From Phycisphaeraceae bacterium (GTDB lineage Bacteria; Planctomycetota; Phycisphaerae; Phycisphaerales; SM1A02), in assembly GCA_015709595.1 (NCBI GenBank), contig CP054178.1:2423205-2487204 (forward strand): DNA of 64,000 nucleotides, given 5' to 3'. Positions within the stretch are counted from its first letter, which is position 1. Each line of letters opens with the position of its first letter. A model generated the notes under the pieces. It was not told where the DNA came from. It did no database searches and saw only the letters and a list, made by a program, of their open reading frames with translations. This document shows positions 31,589-40,187 of the stretch, piece after piece. The position numbers and the translations under genes are program-made.

Positions 31589-32146
31589 ATGTCTTCCCCC
31601 GTCGGCCCAATTCTGGAGCGTCTGGACGCTGCGCTGAGCGCGCTGCCGGGCGTGTTTTCGACGGCTCAATGGGGCGGGCGGGCGTACAAGCTCCCGGGGC
31701 CGGGGGGCTCGCTGAAGAAACCCAAGCTCCTGGCCTTCGTGGTGGTGCTGAAGGGTGATGAGGGGGTCGAGATTTCCTTCAAACTGACCAGGGAGCGGGC
31801 GGCATCGGTCGTGAACGCCAGTGGTTTCATCCGCCCCAACTCCTTCGGCTCCCTGGGCAGAGCCGGATGGCTGGAGGCCCGCGTCACGCGCCTCAGGCAG
31901 GTGGAAACCCTCAGGCCGCTGCTGACGGAGTGCCGGGCGATGTTCGGGGGAGTCGAAGCGGGATCCGGTTCAACGGTGTCCGTCGAGTTGTCTGGCCGCA
32001 TGGCGCCGCGCGGCGCAGCCAAGACCGCGGGGCGCGATCGCCGGACGCCCGCGCCCGCCAACCCCGTGGCGGCGCACATCGCCCGGGTGGTGGAGCAGGC
32101 GCGGCATGAACTGGGATGGTCACCTGGCGATCGGGACGACTTCTGA
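31589..32146 (+). CDS. MmcQ/YjbR-like protein
   Basis: 185 aa. The N-terminal ~115 residues match the MmcQ/YjbR (CyaY-like fold) pattern: STAQWGGRAYKL, KLLAFVVVLKGDEGVEISFK, then SLGRAGWLEARVTRL and LRPLLTECRAMF. Basic linker residues precede a C-terminal helix (PVAAHIARVVEQARHELGW). Members bind DNA non-specifically or are uncharacterised. Its 3' end lies 41 nt before the aat start. Confidence 0.7.
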   Translation: MSSPVGPILERLDAALSALPGVFSTAQWGGRAYKLPGPGGSLKKPKLLAFVVVLKGDEGVEISFKLTRERAASVVNASGFIRPNSFGSLGRAGWLEARVTRLRQVETLRPLLTECRAMFGGVEAGSGSTVSVELSGRMAPRGAAKTAGRDRRTPAPANPVAAHIARVVEQARHELGWSPGDRDDF

Positions 32147-32174
32147 TCGGTCTCTGCATGTCCCGACATCGCGG

Positions 32175-32180
32175 TACGAT
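32175..32180 (+). promoter_or_regulatory. -10-like hexamer 6 nt before aat start
   Basis: TACGAT ends 6 nt before ATG 32187. If it is a -10, transcription would start at or next to the start codon, giving a leaderless mRNA. Confidence 0.45.
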
Positions 32181-32186
32181 GCCGAC

Positions 32187-32846
32187 ATGCCGCTGCGCCG
32201 CGAATCACGTGCTCGATCAGTCACGCCTCCGCTTGCGCCAGAGTTGCTGATTCACGCGTATTCGATAGGCGTTTTTCCGATGGCCGACCCGGACACGGGT
32301 GAGATCGGCTGGTACAGCCCCGATCCACGCGCCCTCTTCCCGCTGGATGACTTCCACGTTCCGCGCAACGTCGCCCGGCTGACGCGGCAGGGACGGTTCG
32401 AGATTCGCACCGACACACGCTTCGAACAGGTGATGCGGGCCTGCGCCTTCGACCGCTCCCGGGACAACCGCTGCTGGATCAGCGAGGAGATGATCCGGGC
32501 CTATGCACAACTGCATCGCCACGGACTCGCTCACAGCGTCGAGGCCTGGCGGAACGGTCAACTGGTCGGGGGGCTGTACGGCGTACACCTGGGCGCGGCG
32601 TTCTTCGGCGAGTCGATGTTCTGCCGTCCGGATCTTGGCGGTTCTGGCGCATCAAAGGTCTGCCTTGTCCACCTGGTGCGGATGCTCCGCGAGGGCGGAT
32701 TCATGCTGCTGGATACGCAGTTCACCAACCCCCACGTCGAGCAGTTCGGCTGCGTGGAGATTCCACGCGAGGCGTACCTGGAGCGACTGCGGCTCGCCAT
32801 CCAGGCGGATGGGGCGTGGCCCGCACCAGGAACAATGAACGCCTGA
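32187..32846 (+). CDS. aat: Leucyl/phenylalanyl-tRNA-protein transferase
   Basis: 219 aa. It attaches Leu or Phe from tRNA to proteins with N-terminal Arg or Lys, marking them for ClpS/ClpAP degradation. Family motifs: LLIHAYSIGVFPMAD near the start, WYSPDPRALFPLD, RCWISEEMIRAYAQLHRHGL, and VGGLYGVHLGAAFFGESMF, ending with LLDTQFTNPHVEQFG. ATG 32187 gives the conventional N-terminus; the longer frame would overlap the preceding gene. Confidence 0.95.
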   Translation: MPLRRESRARSVTPPLAPELLIHAYSIGVFPMADPDTGEIGWYSPDPRALFPLDDFHVPRNVARLTRQGRFEIRTDTRFEQVMRACAFDRSRDNRCWISEEMIRAYAQLHRHGLAHSVEAWRNGQLVGGLYGVHLGAAFFGESMFCRPDLGGSGASKVCLVHLVRMLREGGFMLLDTQFTNPHVEQFGCVEIPREAYLERLRLAIQADGAWPAPGTMNA

Positions 32847-32899
32847 CCAGGGCCGCACCCTCCCCCGACCGCACGCCGCGCCGATTCACGGAATCACGC

Positions 32900-34486
32900 A
32901 TGGCCGACGAACTCGCAATCACCAACGCACGAATCTGGACCGCCGACCCGGCGCGCCCGTGGGCGCGCTGCCTGACGGTGCGGGACGGCGTCATCACGTC
33001 GATCGACGACGAGCCACGCGCGGAATCGGCGCGGCGTCGTCTGGACGCACGGGGTCGGGCCATGACGCCGGGCCTGATCGACACGCACGTTCACCTGCTC
33101 ATGGCGGGCGAGTCGCTGGGGCAGTTGGACCTTTCAGGGGTGCGCTCGCGCCGGCAGTTCGAGCAGGCCCTCGCACGACGTCACGCCGCGATGCTGGAGT
33201 CGGAGCAGGCCGACGGCGTTCCGCACGGGACGCGATGGCTCCGCGCCCACGGCTGGTCGCAGGAGAACTGGGGCGGAGCACTCCCCGACAAGTCGTGGTT
33301 GGCGGCGGCTGGCGATCGACCCGTCGTCGCCTACCGCATGGATTCGCATGTCTGCCTGGTCAACAGCGCGGTGCTGTCCCGCTGCGACGTGTCGCGCGAT
33401 CCCGAGGGTGGACGCATCCAGCGCGACGCGCGAGGCGAGCCGACCGGCCTGATGCTCGAAGCCGCCGCGTGGCAACTGGTGAATCCCGTCATTCCGCCGC
33501 TGAGCGCGACGGAGAAGCAGGCGGCCCTGCTCGCCGCCATGCATCACGCTCACGCGCTGGGGCTGACGACCGTGGGCTCCATGGAGTACCAGCGCGAGAT
33601 CGAGGCGGCCTACCTGCCCCAGCGCGATCACCTGACGCTGCGCGTGCGGCTGACGCTGCTGGACCGTGACTGGCCGCTGGATTTCACCTTCGGCGAGTCC
33701 TTCGCCCATGATGACCGGCTGGCCGTGATCGGCTACAAGTCGTTCGTCGACGGCACGCTCGGCTCACGCACCGCCCGCATGCTGGAGGCGTACGACGATG
33801 CGCCGGACCATCGCGGGCTGTGGTGCGAACTGGCGGCGTCCGGGGATCTCGACGCCTGGGTGCGCGAGGTTGCGCGGCGGCGGTTCCAGCCCTCGATGCA
33901 TGCCATCGGTGACGCGGCGGCGCGGCGCGCGCTTGACGCCGTCGAGGCGGCGGGCGCGCCGACCGCCACCGCCGCGGTCCGGCCGCGCATCGAGCACGCT
34001 CAGACCCTGCATGTCCACGATGTGCCGCGATTCGCCCGCCTGGGCGTCATCGCCTCCATGCAGCCGCTCCACAAGGCGGATGACGGCCGCTACGCCCGGC
34101 GGCGGCTCGGCGAAGCCCGCATGGTCGGCTTCTTCGCCTTCCGCCAGTTGCGCCGTGCCGGGGCGCGGCTGGCCTTCGGGTCCGACTGGCCCATCGTCAC
34201 GTGCGATCCGGTGGCGGGCATCCGCGCCGCGGTCACGGGACTGACGCTCGATGAAACCCCCGTGCGAACCGAGGAGAACCTGACCATCGACGAGGCCCTT
34301 CGCGCCTACACCATCGACGCCGCGGCCGCGCTGCGATTCGAGGATCGCATCGGCTCCATCGAAGTCAACAAGCTCGCCGACCTGACCATGTTCGATCACG
34401 ACCCGTTCACGGCGGATTGGATGAAGCAGCCGCCCCGTGTCGCCATGACGGTGGTGGGCGGCAGGGTGCTGCATGAGGTCGCATGA
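32900..34486 (+). CDS. YtcJ-type amidohydrolase
   Basis: 528 aa metal-dependent amidohydrolase (amidohydrolase_3/YtcJ group). An N-terminal beta-domain (ITNARIWTADPARPWARCL) precedes the metal-site DTHVHLLMAG. Further features are GYKSFVDGTLGSRTARML (carboxylated-Lys/metal region), HAIGDAAARRALDAVE, PRIEHAQTLHVHD, FGSDWPIVTCDP and ADLTMFDHDPFT at the C-terminus. Relatives hydrolyse N-acyl or other amide bonds; the substrate is not evident. The start follows aat by 53 nt and the two may be co-transcribed. Confidence 0.9.
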   Translation: MADELAITNARIWTADPARPWARCLTVRDGVITSIDDEPRAESARRRLDARGRAMTPGLIDTHVHLLMAGESLGQLDLSGVRSRRQFEQALARRHAAMLESEQADGVPHGTRWLRAHGWSQENWGGALPDKSWLAAAGDRPVVAYRMDSHVCLVNSAVLSRCDVSRDPEGGRIQRDARGEPTGLMLEAAAWQLVNPVIPPLSATEKQAALLAAMHHAHALGLTTVGSMEYQREIEAAYLPQRDHLTLRVRLTLLDRDWPLDFTFGESFAHDDRLAVIGYKSFVDGTLGSRTARMLEAYDDAPDHRGLWCELAASGDLDAWVREVARRRFQPSMHAIGDAAARRALDAVEAAGAPTATAAVRPRIEHAQTLHVHDVPRFARLGVIASMQPLHKADDGRYARRRLGEARMVGFFAFRQLRRAGARLAFGSDWPIVTCDPVAGIRAAVTGLTLDETPVRTEENLTIDEALRAYTIDAAAALRFEDRIGSIEVNKLADLTMFDHDPFTADWMKQPPRVAMTVVGGRVLHEVA

Positions 34487-34586
34487 TCGGGCTTCGAGCG
34501 CGACATGATGCACGCGGGCAAGGTCGTCCGGGTCGCCGGACTGTGCCGGGGGCCGGGTGATCCCGCCCTCCGTCACCTGGCCGGCA

Positions 34587-35255
34587 TCACCGCGTATTCG
34601 CCTGCTCGCCCAGCAGCCGCATCTTCAGCGCGTCATCAATGCCCAGGTACTCGCACATGTAGCGGTCGTAGGTCTGCTGGTCCTCATCGCGCGAGAAATC
34701 CAGCCGCAGTTCGTTGATGACCTTGGTGCCCTGACCGATCCAGCCCTGCCAGGTCTCGGCGGAGATGTTCTCGTGAATCCACTTTCCGATCGGGCCCCGG
34801 AACGGCGGCGCCGGGAGTTGCGTGCCTTGGCGGCCGGTGCGGTGACAGATGAACCCCGACGCCGCACCCCCCGCGCCGCCCGCCCCTTTCGTCGTGCCCG
34901 CGGCGGTCGCCGGCGCGCGTAGGGGGGGCGGTTCGCGCCCGATCGACCTGAGCAGGTCGGCCATCGCCTGCTGGGGCATCCGGTCGCCCTTGCTCGCGGC
35001 GATTTCGTAGCCCTTGTTCAGCACCTCGACGGCCTTGTCGCTCCAGCCCGCCTTGATGAGGGCCTCGCCCGCCATCTGCCACGCCTTGGACATGTCCGGG
35101 TTGAGGGCGGTGCAGCGATGGAAGGACGCGGCCGCCTCCGCCGCCCGCCCCGCCTGAAGGTAGGCGCTTCCAAGGGAGAAGTGGGCCATCTCGTTGTCGG
35201 GGTCGGCCCTGGCCATGTGCTCGAAACGCGCGATGCGGTCGTCCAGTTCGCTCAT
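34587..35255 (-). CDS. TPR protein fused to YggX-like Fe(II)-trafficking domain
   Basis: 222 aa. Residues ~1-95 form TPR helices (MAHFSLGSAYLQAGRAAEAA, AWQMAGEALIKAGWSDKAVE). A Gly/Ala linker (~115-130) leads to a YggX-like domain: FICHRTGRQGTQLPAPPFRG, GKWIHENISAETWQGWIGQG, then TKVINELRLDF and TYDRYMCEYL. These match E. coli YggX in order, including the single Cys near the domain start and the W..W spacing. YggX protects iron-sulfur clusters and is about 90 aa on its own. It is divergent from pyrD with a 60-nt gap. Confidence 0.85.
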   Translation of the reverse strand: MSELDDRIARFEHMARADPDNEMAHFSLGSAYLQAGRAAEAAASFHRCTALNPDMSKAWQMAGEALIKAGWSDKAVEVLNKGYEIAASKGDRMPQQAMADLLRSIGREPPPLRAPATAAGTTKGAGGAGGAASGFICHRTGRQGTQLPAPPFRGPIGKWIHENISAETWQGWIGQGTKVINELRLDFSRDEDQQTYDRYMCEYLGIDDALKMRLLGEQANTR

Positions 35256-35260
35256 GTTCG

Positions 35261-35266
35261 ATCCTA
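35261..35266 (-). promoter_or_regulatory. -10-like hexamer 5 nt before TPR-YggX start
   Basis: Read on the minus strand, TAGGAT lies 5 nt before ATG 35255, again the leaderless spacing. The divergent pyrD hexamer is 35 nt away. Confidence 0.45.
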
Positions 35267-35301
35267 GGCCCTCACGCTCGTGATTTCGTGATCGTCCCGC
35301 C

Positions 35302-35307
35302 TATCGT
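35302..35307 (+). promoter_or_regulatory. -10-like hexamer 8 nt before pyrD start
   Basis: TATCGT ends 8 nt before ATG 35316, with no ribosome-binding site between them. Confidence 0.4.
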
Positions 35308-35315
35308 CACGCCGC

Positions 35316-36257
35316 ATGGCGGACCTGTCGGTTCAACTCGCGGGGGTGACGCTGCGGGCCCCGGTGATCGCCGCCTCGGGCACGTGCGGCTACATCGATG
35401 AACTGGCGGACGCCGTGGACCTGTCGCGCTTCGGCGCGGTGGTGACCAAATCCATCACGCGCGAGCCGCGGCAGGGCAACGCCACCTGGCGCATCCTCGA
35501 CGCCCCGCACGGCATGCTCAACGCCATCGGGCTGGCCAACATGGGGCTGGAGCGGTTCCTGGCGGAGATCGTCCCGAGGATTCCCGCCGCCCCCACCACG
35601 GTGATCGGCTCCATCGCGGGCGGGTCGATCGACGACTACGTGACCGTGGCCGCCGCGTTCGACCAGTGCGGCGCGTTCCGGCTGGTGGAGCTCAACGTCT
35701 CCTGCCCCAACACGGCGGATGGGCTGGTGTTCGGCGAGAACCCCGCCGCGCTGGGGGAACTGCTGCGCGCGGTGCGCCCCGCGCTGAGCCGCACCAGGAT
35801 GCTGGTGAAACTCTCGCCCAACGTGGGCGACATCGTGGCCCTGGCCCGGGCGGCGATCGATGCGGGCGCGGACGGGCTGACGCTCATCAACACCGTCAGC
35901 GCCATGGCGATCGACGTGGAGACCCGCGCGCCCCGGCTGAGCAACGTGACGGGCGGCTACTCCGGCCCCGCCATCCACCCCATCGCCGTGCGGATGATCC
36001 ACGCCGTCTACCGCGGCGCCGCCCGCGAGGCGGGCATCCCCATCATCGGGCTGGGCGGCGTGATGACCTGGCGCGACGCCGCCCAGTTCATCCTCGCCGG
36101 CGCCAGCGCGGTGGGCATGGGCACCGCGCTCTTCGTCAACCCCCGCCTGCCGCTCAAGGTGATGCGCGGGCTCGACGCGTGGGTGACGCGCCAGGGCGGC
36201 TCGAAACTCAGCGACCTGGTGGGGCAGGTTGACCCCGGCGCGGGGAGAGCGGCATGA
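35316..36257 (+). CDS. pyrD: Dihydroorotate dehydrogenase, class 1B-like
   Basis: 313 aa FMN enzyme that oxidises dihydroorotate to orotate in pyrimidine synthesis. Conserved blocks: PVIAASGTCGY, VTKSITREPRQGN, NAIGLANMGLE, and LNVSCPNTADG, whose Cys is the catalytic base of class 1 enzymes. The FMN phosphate site is IPIIGLGGVMTWRDA and AGASAVGMGTALF. Class 1B normally pairs with PyrK; no pyrK is adjacent. The stop overlaps the next start (ATGA). Confidence 0.93.
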   Translation: MADLSVQLAGVTLRAPVIAASGTCGYIDELADAVDLSRFGAVVTKSITREPRQGNATWRILDAPHGMLNAIGLANMGLERFLAEIVPRIPAAPTTVIGSIAGGSIDDYVTVAAAFDQCGAFRLVELNVSCPNTADGLVFGENPAALGELLRAVRPALSRTRMLVKLSPNVGDIVALARAAIDAGADGLTLINTVSAMAIDVETRAPRLSNVTGGYSGPAIHPIAVRMIHAVYRGAAREAGIPIIGLGGVMTWRDAAQFILAGASAVGMGTALFVNPRLPLKVMRGLDAWVTRQGGSKLSDLVGQVDPGAGRAA

Positions 36258-36667
36258 CCCCCGCCGAGCGCGACCGCTTCGACGCCCTGCTGCAGGAGGA
36301 GATCGACGCCCTGCCGCCCGCCATCCGCGCGCTGCTGGATGAATCGCCCGTCATCGTGGAGGACCACCCCGACCCCAAGCTCCTCACCGAACTGGGCATG
36401 GAGCCGGACGACATCCTCTGCGGGCTGCACACGGGTGTGCCCATCACCGAGCGGTCGGTCGAACACCCGGACATGGAGACCATCCACCTCTTCCGCGAGG
36501 GCATCCTTGACATGGCGGGCGGCTGGGATGAGGATATCGATGAGGACGGCCACCCCTTCGGCGGCGAGGAACTGATCCGCGAGGAAATCCGCATCACCCT
36601 CCTCCACGAAATCGGCCACCACTTCGGGCTGGATGAGGAGGATCTGGAGCGGCTGGGGTATGGGTGA
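36254..36667 (+). CDS. Zincin-like metallopeptidase family protein
   Basis: 137 aa, typical of the small zincin-like metallopeptidase family (MPP1/DUF1025 type). The zinc motif HEIGHHFGLDEEDL, with HExxH and a downstream acidic residue, lies at the C-terminal end. Upstream comes the family's conserved IHLFREGILDMAGGWDEDID. It is co-translated with pyrD through a 4-nt overlap. Peptidase activity has not been shown for the family. Confidence 0.88.
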   Translation: MTPAERDRFDALLQEEIDALPPAIRALLDESPVIVEDHPDPKLLTELGMEPDDILCGLHTGVPITERSVEHPDMETIHLFREGILDMAGGWDEDIDEDGHPFGGEELIREEIRITLLHEIGHHFGLDEEDLERLGYG

Positions 36668-36743
36668 TGTTGATCGTGTCCGCGGACGCCCGCTCGCCTT
36701 GGAGCATCGTGTGAGGAAAGCCGACAAAGGAGCGCCGTCATCC

Positions 36744-37055
36744 ATGGTCAAAGGCGCCGTGACCGAATCCATCGCCCGACAGCTGGCGTGGTACTTCGAC
36801 CGCAACGGGTACGTGCGTCGCCCGCGCCCCGAGCGTCGCGCCGACGCTGCGAAGGGGGTCTACAGGAAGGGCTACGAGGTCCGTCTGACGGCCGAATCGC
36901 GGGCCGAGCTGGCCGAGATCCGGCGGCTGCTGCGGGCGGCCGGGTTCAAGCCGGGCCGCCCGTTCCGCAAGGCGCTTCAGTTCCGCCAGCCGATCTACGG
37001 CCGCGCGGACGTGGCGCGGTTCCTGGAGATGATCGGGGAGCCAGCGGACGCCTGA
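36744..37055 (+). CDS. Small basic hypothetical protein
   Basis: 103 aa, strongly basic, no signal peptide. Sequence runs AWYFDRNGYVRRPRPERR, RKGYEVRLTAESRAELAEIR, RLLRAAGFKPGRPF, FRQPIYGRADVARFLEM. The helix-strand pattern suggests a nucleic-acid-binding fold, but I cannot name the family. AAGGAG lies 12 nt before ATG 36744; an upstream in-frame ORF extends further but looks non-coding. The 99 nt after it, before the NUDIX gene, show nothing clear. Confidence 0.55.
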   Translation: MVKGAVTESIARQLAWYFDRNGYVRRPRPERRADAAKGVYRKGYEVRLTAESRAELAEIRRLLRAAGFKPGRPFRKALQFRQPIYGRADVARFLEMIGEPADA

Positions 37056-37154
37056 CATGGAGCCGCGTGAGGCAAGCCCGATCCGTCGGTGAGCGCTGAC
37101 CCTCGGACCCTTTTGTGTGTTGCCACGCACCCTGCTGTGTGACCGCAGCCGCCT

Positions 37155-37607
37155 ATGCCCGACACCCTCATCTCCCAGTTCGGCCACCACCACCCCGACG
37201 CCGCGTACACCCTCCGCCCCGGCGGGTACGCGGTCATTGTGTCGGAGCGCGGCGAGGTGGCGGTGGTGCTGGTCAACGGGCGCGGCTTCCTGCCGGGGGG
37301 CGGGCAGGAGGCGGGCGAGTCGCCTGAGCACGCGGCGGTGCGCGAGGCGCGGGAGGAGTGCGGGCTGTCGATCCGACTCGGCCAGCCCATCGGTGTGGCG
37401 GATGAACTGATCCACGCCCGAGCCGAGGGGCGGCGCTACCGCAAGCGCGGCACGTTCTTCCGGGCCGAGGTCGTCAGCCACGAGCCGCGCGAAGGCGAGG
37501 CGGATCATCGGCTGGTGTGGCTGCCCCCGGCCCAGGCGATCATCGCGCTGCATCACGAGAGTCAGCGCTGGGCGGTGAGGCAAGCGATCAACCCGGCGGC
37601 GCGGTGA
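37155..37607 (+). CDS. NUDIX hydrolase
   Basis: 150 aa. The Nudix box is complete: GGGQEAGESPEHAAVREA followed by REECGL, matching Gx5Ex7REUxEExGU. It begins with a beta-strand region (GYAVIVSERGEVAVVLVNG) and ends with a helix. Substrate is not evident; the short form resembles MutT/ADP-sugar hydrolases. Separate from the NUDIX protein at 54822. Confidence 0.9.
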   Translation: MPDTLISQFGHHHPDAAYTLRPGGYAVIVSERGEVAVVLVNGRGFLPGGGQEAGESPEHAAVREAREECGLSIRLGQPIGVADELIHARAEGRRYRKRGTFFRAEVVSHEPREGEADHRLVWLPPAQAIIALHHESQRWAVRQAINPAAR

Positions 37608-37657
37608 ATGCACTCCAAAACTCTGCCGCAGGCGGGACGCCTGTGCCACTGGGTCTG

Positions 37658-38980
37658 TCACTCGAACCGCGTCTGTCCCGGCATCGGCACGGGCGGGAAG
37701 GGGCGCTCCGGCGTGGTCCAGTCCGTCGGCGTGTACGACCGGGTGGAAGCCATCATCTGCTCCCACGTGATGGTCTGTCCGGTGTACGCCGCCTCGCGTC
37801 CGAGGATGGCCAGCATGGTGGAGTCGGTCATCCACTGCCCGTCGTTGATCGGCTCGCCCGAGCGGATCGAGGCGAAGAGTTCGTTGTGCTCCTGCTGGTA
37901 CATGTCGGGCGGGTTGATGGGGCGGCCGCGTTCGTCGCGCGGGCGCTCGTAACGCCAGGGGTTTTCGCCCTCGATGACGCACGCGGGCGACCAGGGGTTG
38001 GTGGAGCACGTGCCCTTCGTGCCCAGCAGGTGGGCCGTGTTGTCGTTGCTGCAGTTGGCGATCTGGCGGCACATGTGGTAGGCGCGGGCGCCGCCTTCGT
38101 ACTCGTAGATCACCGAGAAGTGGTCGTACATGTTGCCCGTCCATTCGCCCGAGCGGCACTGCCGCCCGCCCACGGCGAAGGCGCGCGCGGGCATGCGTCC
38201 GTTGAAGGCCCAGTTGATCCAGTCGATGGCGTGGACGGCCTGCTCGACGATGTGGTCGCCGCTGACCCAGTTGAAGGCCTTCCAGTTGCGCAGTTGCCAC
38301 TCCAGGTCGCTCCAGCCGGGCTGGCGCGGCACGTCGCCGAGCGGGCCGGTGTTGTAGGTGGTCTGCACCGATCGCACGTCGCCGATGGCGCCGTCGTGGA
38401 TGCGGCGGTACATCTCGCGCTGCGGCTGGTGGTAGCGCCAGCAGAAGCCGGAGACGAGGGCGAGGTTCTTCTCCCTGGCGATACGGGCGCTCTCGAGCAC
38501 GCTGCGGATGCCCGGCGCATCCACCGCCACGGGCTTCTCGCAGAAGACGTGAACGCCCCGCTCCACCGCGTACCGCAGGTGCATGGGTCGGAACACCGGG
38601 GGCGTGGCCAGCAGCACCACGTCCACGCCGGAGTCGATGACCTGCTTGTAGTTGTCGATGCCCTCGAAGCAGTCGGCCCGCTGCACCCTGATGCGTTCGG
38701 CGAGCCGCTCGCTGGAGCGAAGCCCGCTCATCGCGCCTTCCACGCGGTCCATGAAGACGTCGCCCGCGGCGGTGAGGATCGCGTTCGGGTCGGCGTTGAG
38801 CGCCTGCTGGGCCGCGCCCGTGCCGCGCCCGCCGCATCCCACCAGGCCCACGCGCAGCGTGTCGGTGTGCGACACATGCACCGATCGCGCGAAGGCGGGC
38901 AGGACGAACGAAGCGCCCACCGCGGCCGTGGCGGACGACTTCACGAAATCACGACGGGTGATGGGGGCGGGCTTCTTCAT
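37658..38980 (-). CDS. Gfo/Idh/MocA family oxidoreductase, TAT-exported
   Basis: 440 aa. TAT signal ITRRDFVKSSATAAVGASFV sits at residues ~7-30; ATG 38980 puts it at the N-terminus. A Rossmann domain follows (LRVGLVGCGGRGTGAAQQA) with the family EKP motif in HVFCEKPVAVDAP. The C-terminal dehydrogenase-like domain contains NWVSGDHIVEQAVHAIDWIN. Exported Gfo/Idh/MocA proteins are numerous in planctomycetes and are thought to act on sugars. Between it and the next gene lie two repeat elements. Confidence 0.92.
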   Translation of the reverse strand: MKKPAPITRRDFVKSSATAAVGASFVLPAFARSVHVSHTDTLRVGLVGCGGRGTGAAQQALNADPNAILTAAGDVFMDRVEGAMSGLRSSERLAERIRVQRADCFEGIDNYKQVIDSGVDVVLLATPPVFRPMHLRYAVERGVHVFCEKPVAVDAPGIRSVLESARIAREKNLALVSGFCWRYHQPQREMYRRIHDGAIGDVRSVQTTYNTGPLGDVPRQPGWSDLEWQLRNWKAFNWVSGDHIVEQAVHAIDWINWAFNGRMPARAFAVGGRQCRSGEWTGNMYDHFSVIYEYEGGARAYHMCRQIANCSNDNTAHLLGTKGTCSTNPWSPACVIEGENPWRYERPRDERGRPINPPDMYQQEHNELFASIRSGEPINDGQWMTDSTMLAILGREAAYTGQTITWEQMMASTRSYTPTDWTTPERPFPPVPMPGQTRFE

Positions 38981-39000
38981 GATCGATCCTGATGCGGGAT

Positions 39001-39046
39001 GGAACCACGGATGAACACGATGCGGGCCGGAACCACGGATGAACAC
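39001..39046. repeat. Direct repeat of GGAACCACGGATGAACAC
   Basis: Identical 18-nt copies at 39001-39018 and 39029-39046, followed by two further ACACGGATGG-like units to about 39061. It lies just upstream of the Gfo/Idh/MocA gene. Confidence 0.85.
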
Positions 39047-39161
39047 GGATGGACACGGATGGTCAGTTGAGGCGGGTGAACAGAGCAAAGAATCAGTCCG
39101 GCGTTGCGACGCACGTGAAACGCTGCAAGTCACTCGAAGCGACCCCCAAACCCGGAATCAC

Positions 39162-39232
39162 CGCAGAGCCGCAGAGAGCGCAGAGGATTTGAGCGCCTGC
39201 GGTGTCTTCTCCGCGCCCTCTGCGGCTCTGCG
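39162..39232. repeat. Large inverted repeat, 'CTCTGCGG' family
   Basis: CGCAGAGCCGCAGAG (39162-39176) and CTCTGCGGCTCTGCG (39218-39232) are perfect 15-nt reverse complements, with weaker pairing extending outwards. Related single arms occur near 21838, 43328 and 46533. It lies in the 295-nt gap between two minus-strand genes; otherwise that gap shows nothing coding. Confidence 0.85.
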
Positions 39233-39275
39233 ATGAATATTCGATGGAGTGCTGGGGAAGTCGCCTGACTCACCC

Positions 39276-40187
39276 TCACTTCTTCCCATCCTTTCCATCC
39301 ATGTTCATTGGTGGACTGTTCGCGTCACCGGACTTCTCCGGCACGCACACGACGCGGAAGCCGACGAACGGACAATCCGCCAGCCACCACCTGCTCTTGG
39401 GAATCTGCGGGTCGCTGGAGTTCCACGAGCTGTCCTGCGCCAGACGCGCGTCGCACCGCAGCGCTGGGGGCGCGTCGAGGTGGTTGCCGCCGCGCGTGAT
39501 GGGCTTGCCGTCGGCGCCGTTGCACCACTCCGACACGTTGCCGTGCATGTCGTGCAGCCCCCACGCGTTGGGCTTCTTCTTTCCGACCGGCTGGGTCTTC
39601 CAGTCGGCGTTGTCCTCGAACCAGGCGTAGTCTCCCAGCGCCGCCGGGTCATCGCCGAAGGAATAGGCGGCGGTCGAGCCCGCGCGGCAGGCGTACTCCC
39701 ATTCCTGCTCGGTGGGCAGCCGGAAGGTGCGGCCCGTCTTGGCGCTCAGCCACTTGCAGAACTGCTCGGCGGCGTGGTGCGTGACGCTGATGACGGGGTA
39801 GCCCTCGTGCCCGTAGCCGCGGTCAGGCGGCACGTAGGGGCGGCTGGGGCGGGCGATGGCGTCCACCTCGGGCGTCGTGTCGCCCGACTTCCTGTCCAGT
39901 TCGTACACGAACACGTCGTACAAGTCCCACACGATCTCGGTCTTCGCCATCCAGAAGGGGCCGATCTCGGCTTCGGCGCCCGGCAGTGTTCCGGCGGGAA
40001 TGGCGATCATTTCCAGCTCGTATGCCGCGCCGGCGATCTTCTGCTTGAATGATTCGATGCTGGGTGGTTCGACAGCGCCCGGGCTGACGCCATGCGGGGA
40101 GACGGCGCATCCCGTGAGCGCCGCTACCATGGCGACGATGGATGCGAGTTTCACGATCCTCCGGCTTCGACGGCTTGTGCTGCTCAT
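39276..40187 (-). CDS. FGE/sulfatase-modifying-factor-like lipoprotein
   Basis: About 303 aa. ATG 40187 has GAGGAG just upstream and gives a lipoprotein signal (RIVKLASIVAMVAALTGC). An FGE-sulfatase domain follows: EIGPFWMAKTEIVWDLYDVF, YPVISVTHHAAEQFCKWLSA, FRLPTEQEWEYACRAG, NAWGLHDMHGNVSEWC, and WWLADCPFVGFRVVC. Members generate formylglycine in sulfatases or, more often in planctomycetes, are non-FGE relatives of unknown role. Its 5' end overlaps the divergent apbE by 50 nt. Confidence 0.88.
   Translation of the reverse strand: MSSTSRRSRRIVKLASIVAMVAALTGCAVSPHGVSPGAVEPPSIESFKQKIAGAAYELEMIAIPAGTLPGAEAEIGPFWMAKTEIVWDLYDVFVYELDRKSGDTTPEVDAIARPSRPYVPPDRGYGHEGYPVISVTHHAAEQFCKWLSAKTGRTFRLPTEQEWEYACRAGSTAAYSFGDDPAALGDYAWFEDNADWKTQPVGKKKPNAWGLHDMHGNVSEWCNGADGKPITRGGNHLDAPPALRCDARLAQDSSWNSSDPQIPKSRWWLADCPFVGFRVVCVPEKSGDANSPPMNMDGKDGKK
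40125..40130 (+). promoter_or_regulatory. -10-like hexamer 7 nt before apbE start
   Basis: TACCAT ends 7 nt before ATG 40138 and lies inside the coding sequence of the opposite-strand FGE-like gene. It supports ATG 40138 over ATG 40129, which overlaps the hexamer. Confidence 0.4.

Noticed and set aside
34487-34586. Small gene after the amidohydrolase
   Set aside because: The short open frame there is the extension of an antisense shadow of TPR-YggX and has no start signal.
39001-39061. CRISPR array
   Set aside because: Only two exact copies, 10 nt apart, with no spacer-length regularity and no cas genes.
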